A stretch of 64,000 nucleotides of DNA. Source: [Flexibacter] sp. ATCC 35208 (GTDB lineage: Bacteria; Bacteroidota; Bacteroidia; Chitinophagales; Chitinophagaceae). A model generated the notes under the pieces. The model saw nothing but the letters and a program-made list of their open reading frames with translations. It had not been told where the DNA came from and searched no databases. The stretch lies in contig NZ_MTKN01000037.1 of assembly GCF_001975825.1 (NCBI RefSeq), positions 19,927-83,926 on the forward strand, read 5' to 3'. Position numbers and translations under genes: made by a program. Positions 1 to 9,626 of the stretch are shown here, one piece after another; the stretch's first letter is position 1; every line of letters begins with the position of its first letter.

Positions 1-85
1 CATCCGACACCTTCCCACTCAGGATGGATTGGGCCCTGACTTGTTGTAAAGTTATTAATAGTAAACAGGTAAATATGATTTTCAT
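1..85 (-). CDS. 5' end of a secreted/outer-membrane protein (partial)
   Basis: An ATG at 85 opens a frame that reads off the left edge of the window. The 28 visible residues are a signal peptide (MKIIFTCLLLITLQQVRAQ) followed by SILSGKVSD. That is how Bacteroidota proteins with an N-terminal carboxypeptidase-regulatory-like domain, including many TonB-dependent receptors, begin after signal cleavage. The start lies 11 bases after the thioesterase stop on the same strand, so it is probably the next gene of the enediyne-type operon. A transport or outer-membrane role for the product is inference; only the signal peptide and the first residues of the mature protein are visible. Confidence 0.55.
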   Translation of the reverse strand, partial: MKIIFTCLLLITLQQVRAQSILSGKVSD

Positions 86-96
86 AGTGCTAATTT

Positions 97-537
97 TCAT
101 TCAGCAAGGGTATAAAATGACAGCTCTGATACAATGTATTCGGGTATATGTGTCGGGTGTAAGCGTTCTTCTTTTCTGGTAAAGAAACCTATTTCATGAG
201 TACCCTGCGCGACAATGTTTTCTCCCCTGAAGTATTCAAATTTTAGCTTTAGCTTATTTTGAGATATACTGATGAGATACATTGCGATCAGGACCTTGTC
301 GAACGCGTGTAATTCTCCCACATAGTTACAGCTACAGCCCAGGGTAACAAGTGCAAGCCCGTTCTCCATATCCTGTAGGACCTGTGGTGTTTTTTCCAGC
401 AGAAAATGTTCCCGGCAGGTACCCTGCCATTTGACATAATTAGAAAAATAAACGTTCCCGACTACATTTGTTTCTTCAAAGGTGACAGTATGGAAGTATT
501 CAAATCTTTTCACTATAGACGTTTTTATGGATATCAC
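97..537 (-). CDS. Enediyne-type hotdog thioesterase
   Basis: This 146-residue single-domain hotdog thioesterase matches the enediyne PKS-associated type (the CalE7/DynE7/SgcE10 family), which releases the polyene chain from the iterative PKS. The EETNVVGNVYFSNY segment near residues 20-33 is the family signature, followed by WQGTCREHFL. It overlaps the PKS gene by 38 bases if the GTG at 537 is the start. An in-frame GTG at 513 (residue 9) would cut this to 14 bases and still keep the whole conserved domain, so the true start may be there. No clear ribosome binding site is visible. The translational coupling fits a chain-release partner of the adjacent PKS. Confidence 0.85.
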   Translation of the reverse strand: MISIKTSIVKRFEYFHTVTFEETNVVGNVYFSNYVKWQGTCREHFLLEKTPQVLQDMENGLALVTLGCSCNYVGELHAFDKVLIAMYLISISQNKLKLKFEYFRGENIVAQGTHEIGFFTRKEERLHPTHIPEYIVSELSFYTLAE

Positions 538-3500
538 CTAATACTGCTGTGAATACGGCTTTTCCATCCACCTCCTTTAATTTGAAAGCGATAGACAGGA
601 TGGAGGATTGGCCACATTTGTAATAATGTATAGCAGATGATTCTTCTTTTTCAAACAGGATTGTTTCCAGCAGATTAAGACCCGCCTTCTTAATGCTCTC
701 CATGATCCCCCAGATGCGGGTTCCGGCTACGGAAAGCTCTTCTCCGGTATGGGTACTGACAAACCGGGCCAGTTCATAACGTTCTTTCCCCAGAAATGTT
801 TCTTTAAAAGAAGTTACTTTTTCAAGATCACAACCTATTTTATAACCAGCTTGTAACTGCAGGGTCAGGTCTTGCAGGTGGGTCCTGGAAACAAAGCTAT
901 TTTTGAGAGAGGGCTTCCCATCATAGCGCCGGAGAATGTAGTCCTGTTGACGCCAGTCCGTGCTATCCTGCTGACCGCTGATTTCATCCATACGGCGCTG
1001 GGCAATGACTTCAATCAGTACCAAAGGAAGTACCGGATCTTTTTGTGCTGTGAAAGATTGGAAGGTTACCTGGTCCCAATATTCCACGGGCAGCCCCTCT
1101 TCATCCAGCAGCAATAGATCATAAGTGTATATATTGCCTGATTTTGATATTTCTTTTGCTTCGATGCGGTGAACAGTTTTTGTACTTACCGTATATATTC
1201 TTCTCACACCTGTTGGCAATAATCTGTAATCAGGTACACAGGCCTGTATACAATGTAAAGCAGCATCTCTTGCTACAGGAGAGGTGGAGAGTATTTCCGG
1301 GGAAAGAAACTCGCCAAAGTAGTTGATGCTGGTAGGAGGTTGTAAGGTTACCCCGCATTGATATGGAGATAAAGCATCATAATGATCAATCACCTGGAAA
1401 ATGCCCCGGTGGAAAAGCAACTGACCATAGAGGTCTTCAGCGACATTCAGATCCGGCATATTACTGTCAGAAAGAATAAATGGCTTGATCGCGGCCGGTT
1501 TTACAGTGATACATGTTTCAAAATGATCTTTTCCGTAACCAGTGGCGCTGCTTCTAAGTACAATTTTTATCACATCTGGCGATAAGCGTAAAGCGATCAC
1601 CCTGATGGTCTGTGTCTCGCCTTCTTCCAATATGATCGGGTAACTGAACCTTGTATCAAGGAAGATATAATTGCTCTCTGCAGGGAAAAAAGCAGCAGCT
1701 ACCTGCCGCATACATTCCAAGCCCATGACAGCAGGAAACACATATCCCCCATTGAGCATGTGGTCTTTCAGGTACAAATCATTGATAGCAGACAGTTCAA
1801 ACTCAGTTATTAGTTCAATGCCGGGATATAACAGTCGCACATGTCCCAGAAAACGATATAAGGGCAACGTAAGCGGTGGTGTCTTCAGCGTCTCCATTTT
1901 ACCGTAACGCCCGGAGATAATGAGGTTATGTCCGGAAGGGAAATTTTCCATCCACGACATAAATATATCGACGCCCTTTTCCAGGCTGATTGGTTGAATG
2001 CCTTGTTGCATCAGGTTTCCCAGCACTCCCAGATGTTCTCCCATACCAGCACCGCTCCACACAGACCATTCTGCATTCAAAGAGAAACATGCTGGATGAG
2101 TAGAAGCATAATTAGCAACTTCTTCTCTGAGCCATTCATTGGCCAGTGCATAGTCGGCATTACCATTCATACCACTTTCTGCTATCACCGATCCAAAAGT
2201 GATCAGTAATTTAAGGTCACTATTTACCAGGTTCCGGAACCCATCTATCTTCACATTAACAGTGGCATGCAAATCATTAGCAGTTAATTTGAACCATGGA
2301 GTAGGTATGTTCCTGCCTGCGCCATGTATAACGCCTGTGACCGGGCCCAATCTCACACTAGCTGCCTGTATCACTTTACTGATCGCTTTTTCGTTACAGA
2401 TATCCACACTGTGGTATTCATAAGTGATACCCGCTGCATCAAAGCGTTCCAGGCTTTGGCGAAGGCGATCGTCATTGGCTGCACGACCGATCAATAATAA
2501 CTTTACACCATATTTGGTAGCTAATGATAAAGCGCATTCCGCTGTAATACCCTTTGCGCCACCGCTGACTAATATGACATCCTTCTCTGTGAGCGGCACC
2601 TGGCCACGGGAAGGATAATTAAATACAGGGCAGAACATAGGTGTATAGCGAACACCGTCTATATACTTTACTTCCGTAAAGCCTTTATTGGCATTTACTT
2701 CACTGTTGATAAGAGTTGCGTCTGGTAAAACGTCAGTATTGATAACGACACAGCGTAGTCCTTTTTTATCAAGGAAAAGGCTTTTGACAAATCCGGTTAC
2801 CAATGGCCGATCCTGTATAATAACCAGTAGATCCTTCTCCTGCAGAGATGTTAAAACGCCTGGCAGCATGTCCAACACATCGCTATGTGAACAACCTATA
2901 AGATTTAGGTAAATACCATCAGCCCCAGGCTGGGAGTCCACTTTAAGCGGTGTGTTGATATATGATGTATGAAAGAAATGTACCCATGGCTCAATGCCCG
3001 GCAACTGATCTGTTTGCGGTGCATCATTCATTTGGGAGACAGACAATACAGCTACCACTTCCGCAATACTGGCATTGGCATATTCGGTTGGAATGCCTTG
3101 CATGACAATTTTCTGGCTGGAAGCAAATCCCGCAATCAATTGGCCAACCTGTAAGGAATTCAAATGGAGGTCATCCAGAAAGCGGGCATTGATATCAATC
3201 TCTGCTACTGGTAATTCCAGCTTTTGTGCGATCAATGCGCTGAAAGATGCCAGTAGTCCGGTATCCTGTTGAGGCGCTTCTACTGGCATATTACCGACAG
3301 TGATGGAAGTATCGTCCTCACAGGGATTGGCTATGAACCTGGCCTGCCAGTTGATGTCAAATTGCTTAACTGGCCGGTCTTTGATGAAGATATCAAGCTG
3401 TATATCTGTACCGGCAGTCCAGATCAGGCCTGCAGTTTCACACAATCCCTGTGTGGTTTGACCATCCATCGTAATGGCAGCCACTGGTTTCTTCGTAAGA

Positions 3501-5935
3501 TCTCTGGCAATTGGTGTAAGCGTTTTATCTCCTCCTACCTCCACCCATAGATCCACCAAATCATCAGCCTGTTGAAAAGCAGGCATAAATAAAACAGGAT
3601 TGCTCAGCTGTCGTATCAGGTTTTCTTTCACATCATCTGACGAGCTGACAGTAGAGATCATCTTCCGGGAAGGCTTTTGTATGGACAGTTCGCTGACCAC
3701 TTCACGTAAGCGATCTTCGACCTTTTTCATCCTGCTGTTGTGAAATGCATAACGGACAGGTAATAACATCGAAGGAACCTTTTGTGACAGCAGGTAGGCT
3801 TTACAGGCATTGATATTATCAGCAGTACCTGATAAGACTGTTTGTGTAGGTGAATTAACAGCTGCAATTTCCACATTCTTCACTGTTATGCGGTCAGCAG
3901 GTAGTGGAACTATGAGCATCAAGCCGTCAATACCTGGGGTATCGTGCATGATCTCTCCCCGTTTTTGGGCCAGCTGTATAGCTTGTTCTTCACGCAGATA
4001 ACCACTCCAGTGCAATGCTGATATTTCGCCCAGGCTATGACCTATGCCCACTTCCGCCTGCACACCTAATTGTTCCAGGATGCGTAATCCAATCATCGAT
4101 GTACCGACAATGCCAGCCTGGATCATATCCAGCTGCTGACTGTTTTCCTTGCCGGCAGGATAACTTTCAGGAATACCTATTTGCTTAAAGCGTCCTGCTG
4201 TAGCAAATCGTTTACTTCCCTGACCGGGGAATAAAAACCCGATACGGGATTTAGTGGTGCCTGCATTGTAGTAAAATCCTTTATTTTCTATAAAATCATG
4301 CCCCTGCGTTATCAGGTGTATCAATTTCCCGAGTTTCATTGAGAGTTCTGCCGGCGAAGCAGCTACTACCGCTGCTCTGAATGAAGCAGGTTGTAATTGT
4401 TTCATCAGGTGCGTACTCAGGTCACCCAGTTCTGCAAAAGACAATGCCCCTGCATAGGTGTTGACCATATCCAGTTGCGCCAGCAGTAACTCCGGAGTGG
4501 CGGCTGCAAGCAGGAATAGCTCGGTGTCCGGGGCAGCAGGGATTGCTACACTAACCGGCATTGTGGGCTGATATTCTTCTATAGTGATATGTGTATTGAT
4601 ACCACCAAACCCCATTGCACTCACACTTGCTCTCATCGCTTCCTTCTCCGCATAAGGGATGGCTTTAAATGGAAGGTTCAGGGCTGTTCCATCCAGTAAG
4701 TTATTTTTATTCCGGCAACCGGTCACCGGGGGGATGATCCGGTTTTTAACGACATTAATGATTTTAATAAACCCGGCAATACCTGCAGCAGCTTTTGTAT
4801 GTCCTATATTCCCTTTTACAGAACCGATATAATGCGCGGCAGTTGTATTTCTAATTTTGCCAAGCAGGGTCTGTAATTCAACCTGGTCACCTACTGGCGT
4901 ACCCGTACCATGTCCTTCAAAATAAGCGACTTTATCCGGCTGATAACCTGCCTTGGCGTACGCTCTTTCCATGGCCAGTGTTTGACCATTGACAGAAGGG
5001 CGTGTCAGCCCTCCCTGTCCATCAGAAGAAATTCCATATCCTTTGATAAGACCATGGACCTTTAAATTATTGGAAATCGCAAAAGACAGCGTGGAAAGGA
5101 CCACAAAACCACATCCTTCACCCGGCCAGAAGCCATTGGCATCTTTATCATAGATCAGCATCTCCTTCGAGGCAAGAGCACCAGCTCTTGAAAAACCTAC
5201 CAGCTCAAAAGGATCCAGGCTCAGGTCTACGCCTCCGGCAATACAGACTTCATTATCTCCTGCGGCAATATGCCGGCAGGCATCTATCACCGCCAGCAAA
5301 GAAGAGCTGCAGGCTCCATCGACTGTATAACCACCACCATGGAAATCGTAGTAATTACATATTCTCCCCGCGATGGTATTGGATAAACCACCCGCCAGCG
5401 AATCTTCGAACATTCTGGGGAAAGCAGACTTATAATCTGCCTCCATATCCTGCATAAAGGTCGCCAGCATATCCGGGTTCAGATCCAGTTTATGCAGGTT
5501 GGCCATGAGCTTTCGCTGTACATAAGGCCAGCGTAAACGCATTGTATTCGCTCTGGAAAATTCCCCTGTCAGCGTATTCCCTACATACACGCCTACCTGA
5601 TCTTTCGGGAGCTGGTTATTTTTCAATAAACCCGCATCCTCCATAGCTTCAGAAGCTACATCCAGGGCCAGCCAATGGGTAAGGTCTGTGCCCCGGAACA
5701 CTTCTCCTGATATATTATATTTCTTCCTGTCAAAGGCATAATTACTCAATACGGCTGCCATAACAGTACGTATTTTATCATCATCCTTATCTGAAAAATA
5801 CGCGGCGTTCAATCTCACATCCGGAATTTTCCGGAAGGCTCTTCGCTGCGCCAGGATATTTTCCCAAAACTCCTGGTAGCTATTGGCATCAGGATATTTA
5901 CAGGCCATTCCGATAATCGCTATTTCATTTTTCAT
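500..5935 (-). CDS. pksE: Enediyne-type iterative polyketide synthase (KS-AT-ACP-KR-DH-PPTase)
   Basis: This 1811-residue iterative type I PKS has the domain order of enediyne PKSs. KS spans about 1-455, with active-site Cys209 in VDGACSSS, His342 in EGHGTGTPVGD and His379 in KGNIGHTKAA. AT spans about 563-860, with GHSLGE Ser634 and His732. ACP has DLHLNSL at 922-928 with Ser927 as the phosphopantetheine site; LNS rather than DSL is typical of enediyne ACPs. KR has GGAKGI at 1125-1130 and candidate Ser1249, Tyr1262 and Asn1266. DH has His1392 in LKDHMLNGGYVFPAVMGLE. The C-terminal PPTase has GCDLEKV at about 1701 and WGIMESIKKAG at 1742-1752, so it should self-activate. Known relatives make a C15-C16 polyene precursor. 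PUFA synthases share some domains but not this compact order or these neighbours. The gene overlaps UnbU by 11 bases. Confidence 0.92.
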   Translation of the reverse strand: MKNEIAIIGMACKYPDANSYQEFWENILAQRRAFRKIPDVRLNAAYFSDKDDDKIRTVMAAVLSNYAFDRKKYNISGEVFRGTDLTHWLALDVASEAMEDAGLLKNNQLPKDQVGVYVGNTLTGEFSRANTMRLRWPYVQRKLMANLHKLDLNPDMLATFMQDMEADYKSAFPRMFEDSLAGGLSNTIAGRICNYYDFHGGGYTVDGACSSSLLAVIDACRHIAAGDNEVCIAGGVDLSLDPFELVGFSRAGALASKEMLIYDKDANGFWPGEGCGFVVLSTLSFAISNNLKVHGLIKGYGISSDGQGGLTRPSVNGQTLAMERAYAKAGYQPDKVAYFEGHGTGTPVGDQVELQTLLGKIRNTTAAHYIGSVKGNIGHTKAAAGIAGFIKIINVVKNRIIPPVTGCRNKNNLLDGTALNLPFKAIPYAEKEAMRASVSAMGFGGINTHITIEEYQPTMPVSVAIPAAPDTELFLLAAATPELLLAQLDMVNTYAGALSFAELGDLSTHLMKQLQPASFRAAVVAASPAELSMKLGKLIHLITQGHDFIENKGFYYNAGTTKSRIGFLFPGQGSKRFATAGRFKQIGIPESYPAGKENSQQLDMIQAGIVGTSMIGLRILEQLGVQAEVGIGHSLGEISALHWSGYLREEQAIQLAQKRGEIMHDTPGIDGLMLIVPLPADRITVKNVEIAAVNSPTQTVLSGTADNINACKAYLLSQKVPSMLLPVRYAFHNSRMKKVEDRLREVVSELSIQKPSRKMISTVSSSDDVKENLIRQLSNPVLFMPAFQQADDLVDLWVEVGGDKTLTPIARDLTKKPVAAITMDGQTTQGLCETAGLIWTAGTDIQLDIFIKDRPVKQFDINWQARFIANPCEDDTSITVGNMPVEAPQQDTGLLASFSALIAQKLELPVAEIDINARFLDDLHLNSLQVGQLIAGFASSQKIVMQGIPTEYANASIAEVVAVLSVSQMNDAPQTDQLPGIEPWVHFFHTSYINTPLKVDSQPGADGIYLNLIGCSHSDVLDMLPGVLTSLQEKDLLVIIQDRPLVTGFVKSLFLDKKGLRCVVINTDVLPDATLINSEVNANKGFTEVKYIDGVRYTPMFCPVFNYPSRGQVPLTEKDVILVSGGAKGITAECALSLATKYGVKLLLIGRAANDDRLRQSLERFDAAGITYEYHSVDICNEKAISKVIQAASVRLGPVTGVIHGAGRNIPTPWFKLTANDLHATVNVKIDGFRNLVNSDLKLLITFGSVIAESGMNGNADYALANEWLREEVANYASTHPACFSLNAEWSVWSGAGMGEHLGVLGNLMQQGIQPISLEKGVDIFMSWMENFPSGHNLIISGRYGKMETLKTPPLTLPLYRFLGHVRLLYPGIELITEFELSAINDLYLKDHMLNGGYVFPAVMGLECMRQVAAAFFPAESNYIFLDTRFSYPIILEEGETQTIRVIALRLSPDVIKIVLRSSATGYGKDHFETCITVKPAAIKPFILSDSNMPDLNVAEDLYGQLLFHRGIFQVIDHYDALSPYQCGVTLQPPTSINYFGEFLSPEILSTSPVARDAALHCIQACVPDYRLLPTGVRRIYTVSTKTVHRIEAKEISKSGNIYTYDLLLLDEEGLPVEYWDQVTFQSFTAQKDPVLPLVLIEVIAQRRMDEISGQQDSTDWRQQDYILRRYDGKPSLKNSFVSRTHLQDLTLQLQAGYKIGCDLEKVTSFKETFLGKERYELARFVSTHTGEELSVAGTRIWGIMESIKKAGLNLLETILFEKEESSAIHYYKCGQSSILSIAFKLKEVDGKAVFTAVLGDIHKNVYSEKI

Positions 5936-6842
5936 ATGTTAACCCGCTTGAAGAAATATTTAACCGTGGCGATAATGCGTATTTAGCGGCGCCTACCTTT
6001 GGAATACTGAGCAGTATGCCTCTCAGGATACACACAATAAACAACGCAAAGAACAACCCGAATACCACATGGAAAATCATCAGCACACCATACACCATGG
6101 CTACAGAAAATGCATACAGCATTTGTTCGGTAATACCGGAAGGGGTAGTGGCAGGATCAGAGATCATATAAAATGTGAATAACAGAAACGCCACACCAGT
6201 ACAAGGTAGTAAAGCAGCTGTCAGTGATACATCAAAGAAGATGCTTCTTAGCACGGCCTGTGCCACAAAGCCAGTGAGCCAGGCAAGGATCAGTGGTATT
6301 CTGCCGGTGAATTTGAAATTCAGGAATGTTCCAGCTGTCACCAGAATAGCAGGAATGATCCAATCTCCCCAGCCAGTCACATTTTCCGTGAACATATATG
6401 GGGGTGAAATGCCGACCCATGAAAACAGGATCAATGTCAGTGCAATGCCTGTATTGGAAGGATTAAGGAAATGTCTTGATTTGCCATTGATGATGATCCT
6501 GAAAATCACTTTTGAACTAATAGCTGCTGCAGATGCAAATACTATTGGTGATAAATCGCTGTTGGCAAATAGCAACATAGAAGTAGCCATCCCTGTAATA
6601 TGTGCTGGCAACAGGAAGTTGACAAGATTTTTCCAGCTACCGCTAAAACGGGGGGGCTTATGATTAGCGGTTGCAAAAAGGTATTCATACAACAATTCCA
6701 GTGAATAGGTAGTAGCTAATGCTGCCAGCGGATATGCCCATGATTGTTCAAAACCAAGGAAGAAATGTCCGGCAATATTGAGTACAGTGATAGCTAGTGC
6801 AAATCTTCTTAACGCGGGAAGCGGGTTATACACTTTGTCCAT
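5925..6842 (-). CDS. unbU: Enediyne biosynthesis membrane protein UnbU
   Basis: This 305-residue polytopic membrane protein has about eight hydrophobic segments. It matches UnbU, one of the conserved proteins that travel with enediyne PKSs. RHFLNPSNTG at 123-132 and SDPATTPSG at 228-236 resemble motifs of RnfD/NqrB-type redox membrane subunits, where a Thr in a DPxT context can carry FMN. A role in electron delivery or redox chemistry on the polyene is inference from that resemblance. Its end overlaps the PKS start by 11 bases and it begins 5 bases after the UnbV stop, so it is co-translated with both. Confidence 0.85.
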   Translation of the reverse strand: MDKVYNPLPALRRFALAITVLNIAGHFFLGFEQSWAYPLAALATTYSLELLYEYLFATANHKPPRFSGSWKNLVNFLLPAHITGMATSMLLFANSDLSPIVFASAAAISSKVIFRIIINGKSRHFLNPSNTGIALTLILFSWVGISPPYMFTENVTGWGDWIIPAILVTAGTFLNFKFTGRIPLILAWLTGFVAQAVLRSIFFDVSLTAALLPCTGVAFLLFTFYMISDPATTPSGITEQMLYAFSVAMVYGVLMIFHVVFGLFFALFIVCILRGILLSIPKVGAAKYALSPRLNISSSGLTYEK

Positions 6843-6847
6843 GTAGA

Positions 6848-8689
6848 TTAGTTTGATAGGGTGATCGTATTCCAGCCTTCTTTAGCGGCAAATACCTGCT
6901 GTTGGCTTTTTCCACTATTATCCAGGTATTGTATTTCGAGATGCATATGCTGTGTGGTGGCATTCTTCAGGCCAAAGAAGATATCAGTTGTGTTTCTGCC
7001 TGAATGGCCATTGCCACCATCGACAAAGCTGGTTTGCTTTAACTGGGTGCCTTCATATAAACGGACAATGGCGCCAATGGCGGGTCTTAAACAGGAATCA
7101 TTTACCGGTAGCAAAACCCTTAAGCCGATAAAACCATTCTTACCTTTGTAGTTGTTCTGGTAGTAATAGGAAGTCTCCCATTGGTTGGCGACTACAAAGT
7201 CCAGGTCTCCATCATAATCCAGGTCACCCACTGAGATGCCACGGGATATCTGTGTATCATCCATACCCAGTTCAGCAGCGAGATCATAGAATTGACCGGA
7301 TGCGGACCTGACAAAAAAAGGATGGTGATAATGCCCGGACAGGTCATCTCCCAGCTTGAAATTGGGCCATGAAGCCGGGTAGGCCAGCAGATCATCATTA
7401 CCCAAAGCGAGCTCCTGCAGCTCCGGCCAGCGATCGGCAGTACCTTTCATAAAACCGGTTGCCTGAATGGCTTCGTTGACACCATCATTGTTGAAATCTC
7501 CCAATTTCGAATCCCATCCCCAGGAACTTCTTGATAAACCCAGTTCTTCACTTTGGTTCACGAAGGGCGCAATGCCTTTGTTGAATTTGTCTATCTCACC
7601 AGTGTTGATGAAAGCAAAATGCGATTCCTCCAGTGCATATTCAGCGGCAATATTGCTGACATAGATATCCAGTAAGCCATCGCTGTTGATATCGCCGATG
7701 CCGGCGCCCATTCCTTTATATGAGTCCTTGCCTAAAACGCTGGAAGCAGTAGTAGTCAGTTTACGTTCACCATACAGTAGCTTAAATTTTAACCGGCCGG
7801 GAACAGACTGGTTCAGCAGGAATTTATCCGGACCAAAGTCATTGGCCAGGTATAATTCGGGCAGCATGTCACCATTAAGGTCAACAGCAGCAACAGCCAG
7901 TGTCCAGTCTTCCGGGTTTTTAATACCATCAGACCATGTTTTATCTTCAGTAAAGACAGCGTTTTGCAGTTCAACACCTTTACACAGGAAGAAGTGATTT
8001 TTCCCGCCATTTGCTGCTCTTGACATGGAATGCTGCATGGTCTGGTCCTGGTCAGGTGCTACATTGTCCAGTACACGGGAGCCATCAGGGAAGTAGTTGG
8101 TGATGAGGATATCCACTTTGCCATCGCCGTCAAAATCAGCGAGTGTAGCTGCATTGGAGAACCATCTTTCACCGCTTGTCACCAGTTCCGTCTCTTTGAA
8201 GCCAATGTTGTCAGCGTAGAAAATAACAGGCGTTCTGCCCCAGTAATAGACGAGTATATCGGTTTTGCCATCAGCATTGAAATCATAAGTGAGGGAGCCC
8301 ATTGGGGCCATTGTAGCTGAGTCATAAGGCAGGAGCTTTACATCCAGTCTTACAGGTGGCTCCCGTTTTTTGATAGAAGAGATGAGCACCGCATCAAACC
8401 GGGGGTCTACGTGGATGATATCATCACTGCGACCATCATTGTCGAGATCAGCAATCGTCACCGCAGCACCTACAGAAGAGATCCATGCGGCTATATCTTT
8501 ATATTGCGGGTGTACATCCCGGATTAATTTCGGCGTTCCTTCCGTCACAGGCAGGTCCATTCTCGAAAAGGAGAAATCAGCGGCCAGCGTTGTTCTTTCT
8601 GCTGGTGTAAGCTGTGCTTTTCTGGCAAAAATGAAACATACACAAACGACGATGACGGCCAGTGCTTTGATCAGGTAATTGTTAATCAT
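6848..8689 (-). CDS. unbV: UnbV-like FG-GAP/VCBS repeat protein with ASPIC/UnbV domain
   Basis: This 613-residue protein has an N-terminal hydrophobic signal anchor (about residues 5-22). It carries at least six FG-GAP type calcium-binding repeats, for example DLDNDGRSD, DFDGDGKVDILITNYF, DINSDGLLDIYVSN and DLDYDGDLDFVVAN. The C-terminal ASPIC/UnbV domain is at about 535-610, with GAIVRLYEG, GGNGHSGRN and EGWNTITL. This is the architecture of CRTAC1-type proteins and of UnbV in enediyne clusters. It is probably exported and folds as a propeller outside the cytoplasm; its biochemical role is not established. It sits between UnbU (5-base gap) and UnbL (1-base gap). Confidence 0.85.
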   Translation of the reverse strand: MINNYLIKALAVIVVCVCFIFARKAQLTPAERTTLAADFSFSRMDLPVTEGTPKLIRDVHPQYKDIAAWISSVGAAVTIADLDNDGRSDDIIHVDPRFDAVLISSIKKREPPVRLDVKLLPYDSATMAPMGSLTYDFNADGKTDILVYYWGRTPVIFYADNIGFKETELVTSGERWFSNAATLADFDGDGKVDILITNYFPDGSRVLDNVAPDQDQTMQHSMSRAANGGKNHFFLCKGVELQNAVFTEDKTWSDGIKNPEDWTLAVAAVDLNGDMLPELYLANDFGPDKFLLNQSVPGRLKFKLLYGERKLTTTASSVLGKDSYKGMGAGIGDINSDGLLDIYVSNIAAEYALEESHFAFINTGEIDKFNKGIAPFVNQSEELGLSRSSWGWDSKLGDFNNDGVNEAIQATGFMKGTADRWPELQELALGNDDLLAYPASWPNFKLGDDLSGHYHHPFFVRSASGQFYDLAAELGMDDTQISRGISVGDLDYDGDLDFVVANQWETSYYYQNNYKGKNGFIGLRVLLPVNDSCLRPAIGAIVRLYEGTQLKQTSFVDGGNGHSGRNTTDIFFGLKNATTQHMHLEIQYLDNSGKSQQQVFAAKEGWNTITLSN

Positions 8690-8690
8690 A

Positions 8691-9626
8691 TTAAGCGATT
8701 AGGGTCTTTGAGTATAATTCTTCAGCGATCATTTTTCTCCAGGAATAGTATTGCGTAAAAGCATCCTGTTGCGCATCCACTTTCAGCAGTGCCCGGTCAG
8801 TTATTTCTGCTACAGAGGACAGGCTATAACCAGTGATAGCGGTAATGGCGTTATTAGTATCTGCGGTGACCGTTTCAGCCCTTTCCCTGGCTTTGGCAGC
8901 AAATGCTACACCCTGTAAAAGGAAAGGCAGATGGGAGCCCGTATGCTCTTTTAAGCGCTGTAATTCGGCTGGTTGAGCACCGCCGGCATATACAGCAGCC
9001 AGTCCAACACCAGCCCACAGATCGGCATGATAAAGGGCAGGGAATGCATAGAGCGTTTTTGCCACGTTATCTACCTCTGTACCGCAGGTGAACCAAAGGG
9101 CACGTCCTACACCCTGATAAAAAACATGTGTGGCAGCCTGGGAGAGTTTAGGCAATATTTGCTGCCGGATTATTTTTTCAGTTTTAAAATAGGCTTCGTG
9201 GAATCCATATCCATCGATGATCAGCCATCTTAAGAGGGGATCATAACGGGATAATATGTTTTCTACATGAAAAGGCAGTCTGGCATAAGCCCATCCTATA
9301 CCAACATGCAGCATATATATATGATGGTTGCCTTTACCACTGAGAAAATCAGGAATGCACTTGTTCTGTTTGGCTTTAAAAGCATCTTTCACAGCCATGC
9401 CCATAGCAGCACCTTCATAGGAAAAACCTCTGAACAGGTTTGTCTTCTGGTCCAGCGATCGGCATAACACGGCCTGGTCATCAATATCCAGGCAATGATG
9501 GTATCCATCCAGGAAAGCAATACCTATATTTTCCAGTAAGCTGGCAGCATGGGCATCCTTTACAAAAAATCCTCTCTTTTTCAGGGAGGCTTCTTTGTAG
9601 GATACCTTGAACAGGTTGTAGATCAT
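8691..9626 (-). CDS. unbL: DUF1702 family enediyne biosynthesis protein (UnbL)
   Basis: This 311-residue protein matches the DUF1702/UnbL family, which is nearly confined to enediyne-type clusters. Recognisable parts are KKRGFFVKDAHAASLLE (15-31), FLDGYHH, FRGFSYEGAAMGMAV (about 65-79), then GVGRALWF and WAGVGLAAVYAGG further on. It has no signal peptide or transmembrane helix, so it is probably cytoplasmic. Its start overlaps the upstream DUF1028 gene by 4 bases and its stop is 1 base before UnbV. The function is not established in detail; together with UnbU and UnbV it is thought to act on the PKS-derived polyene. Confidence 0.88.
   Translation of the reverse strand: MIYNLFKVSYKEASLKKRGFFVKDAHAASLLENIGIAFLDGYHHCLDIDDQAVLCRSLDQKTNLFRGFSYEGAAMGMAVKDAFKAKQNKCIPDFLSGKGNHHIYMLHVGIGWAYARLPFHVENILSRYDPLLRWLIIDGYGFHEAYFKTEKIIRQQILPKLSQAATHVFYQGVGRALWFTCGTEVDNVAKTLYAFPALYHADLWAGVGLAAVYAGGAQPAELQRLKEHTGSHLPFLLQGVAFAAKARERAETVTADTNNAITAITGYSLSSVAEITDRALLKVDAQQDAFTQYYSWRKMIAEELYSKTLIA

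Noticed and set aside
500..5935. PUFA synthase instead of enediyne PKS
   Set aside because: PUFA synthases carry several tandem ACPs and split subunits; a single ACP with LNSL, a C-terminal PPTase and UnbL/UnbU/UnbV neighbours fit the enediyne type.
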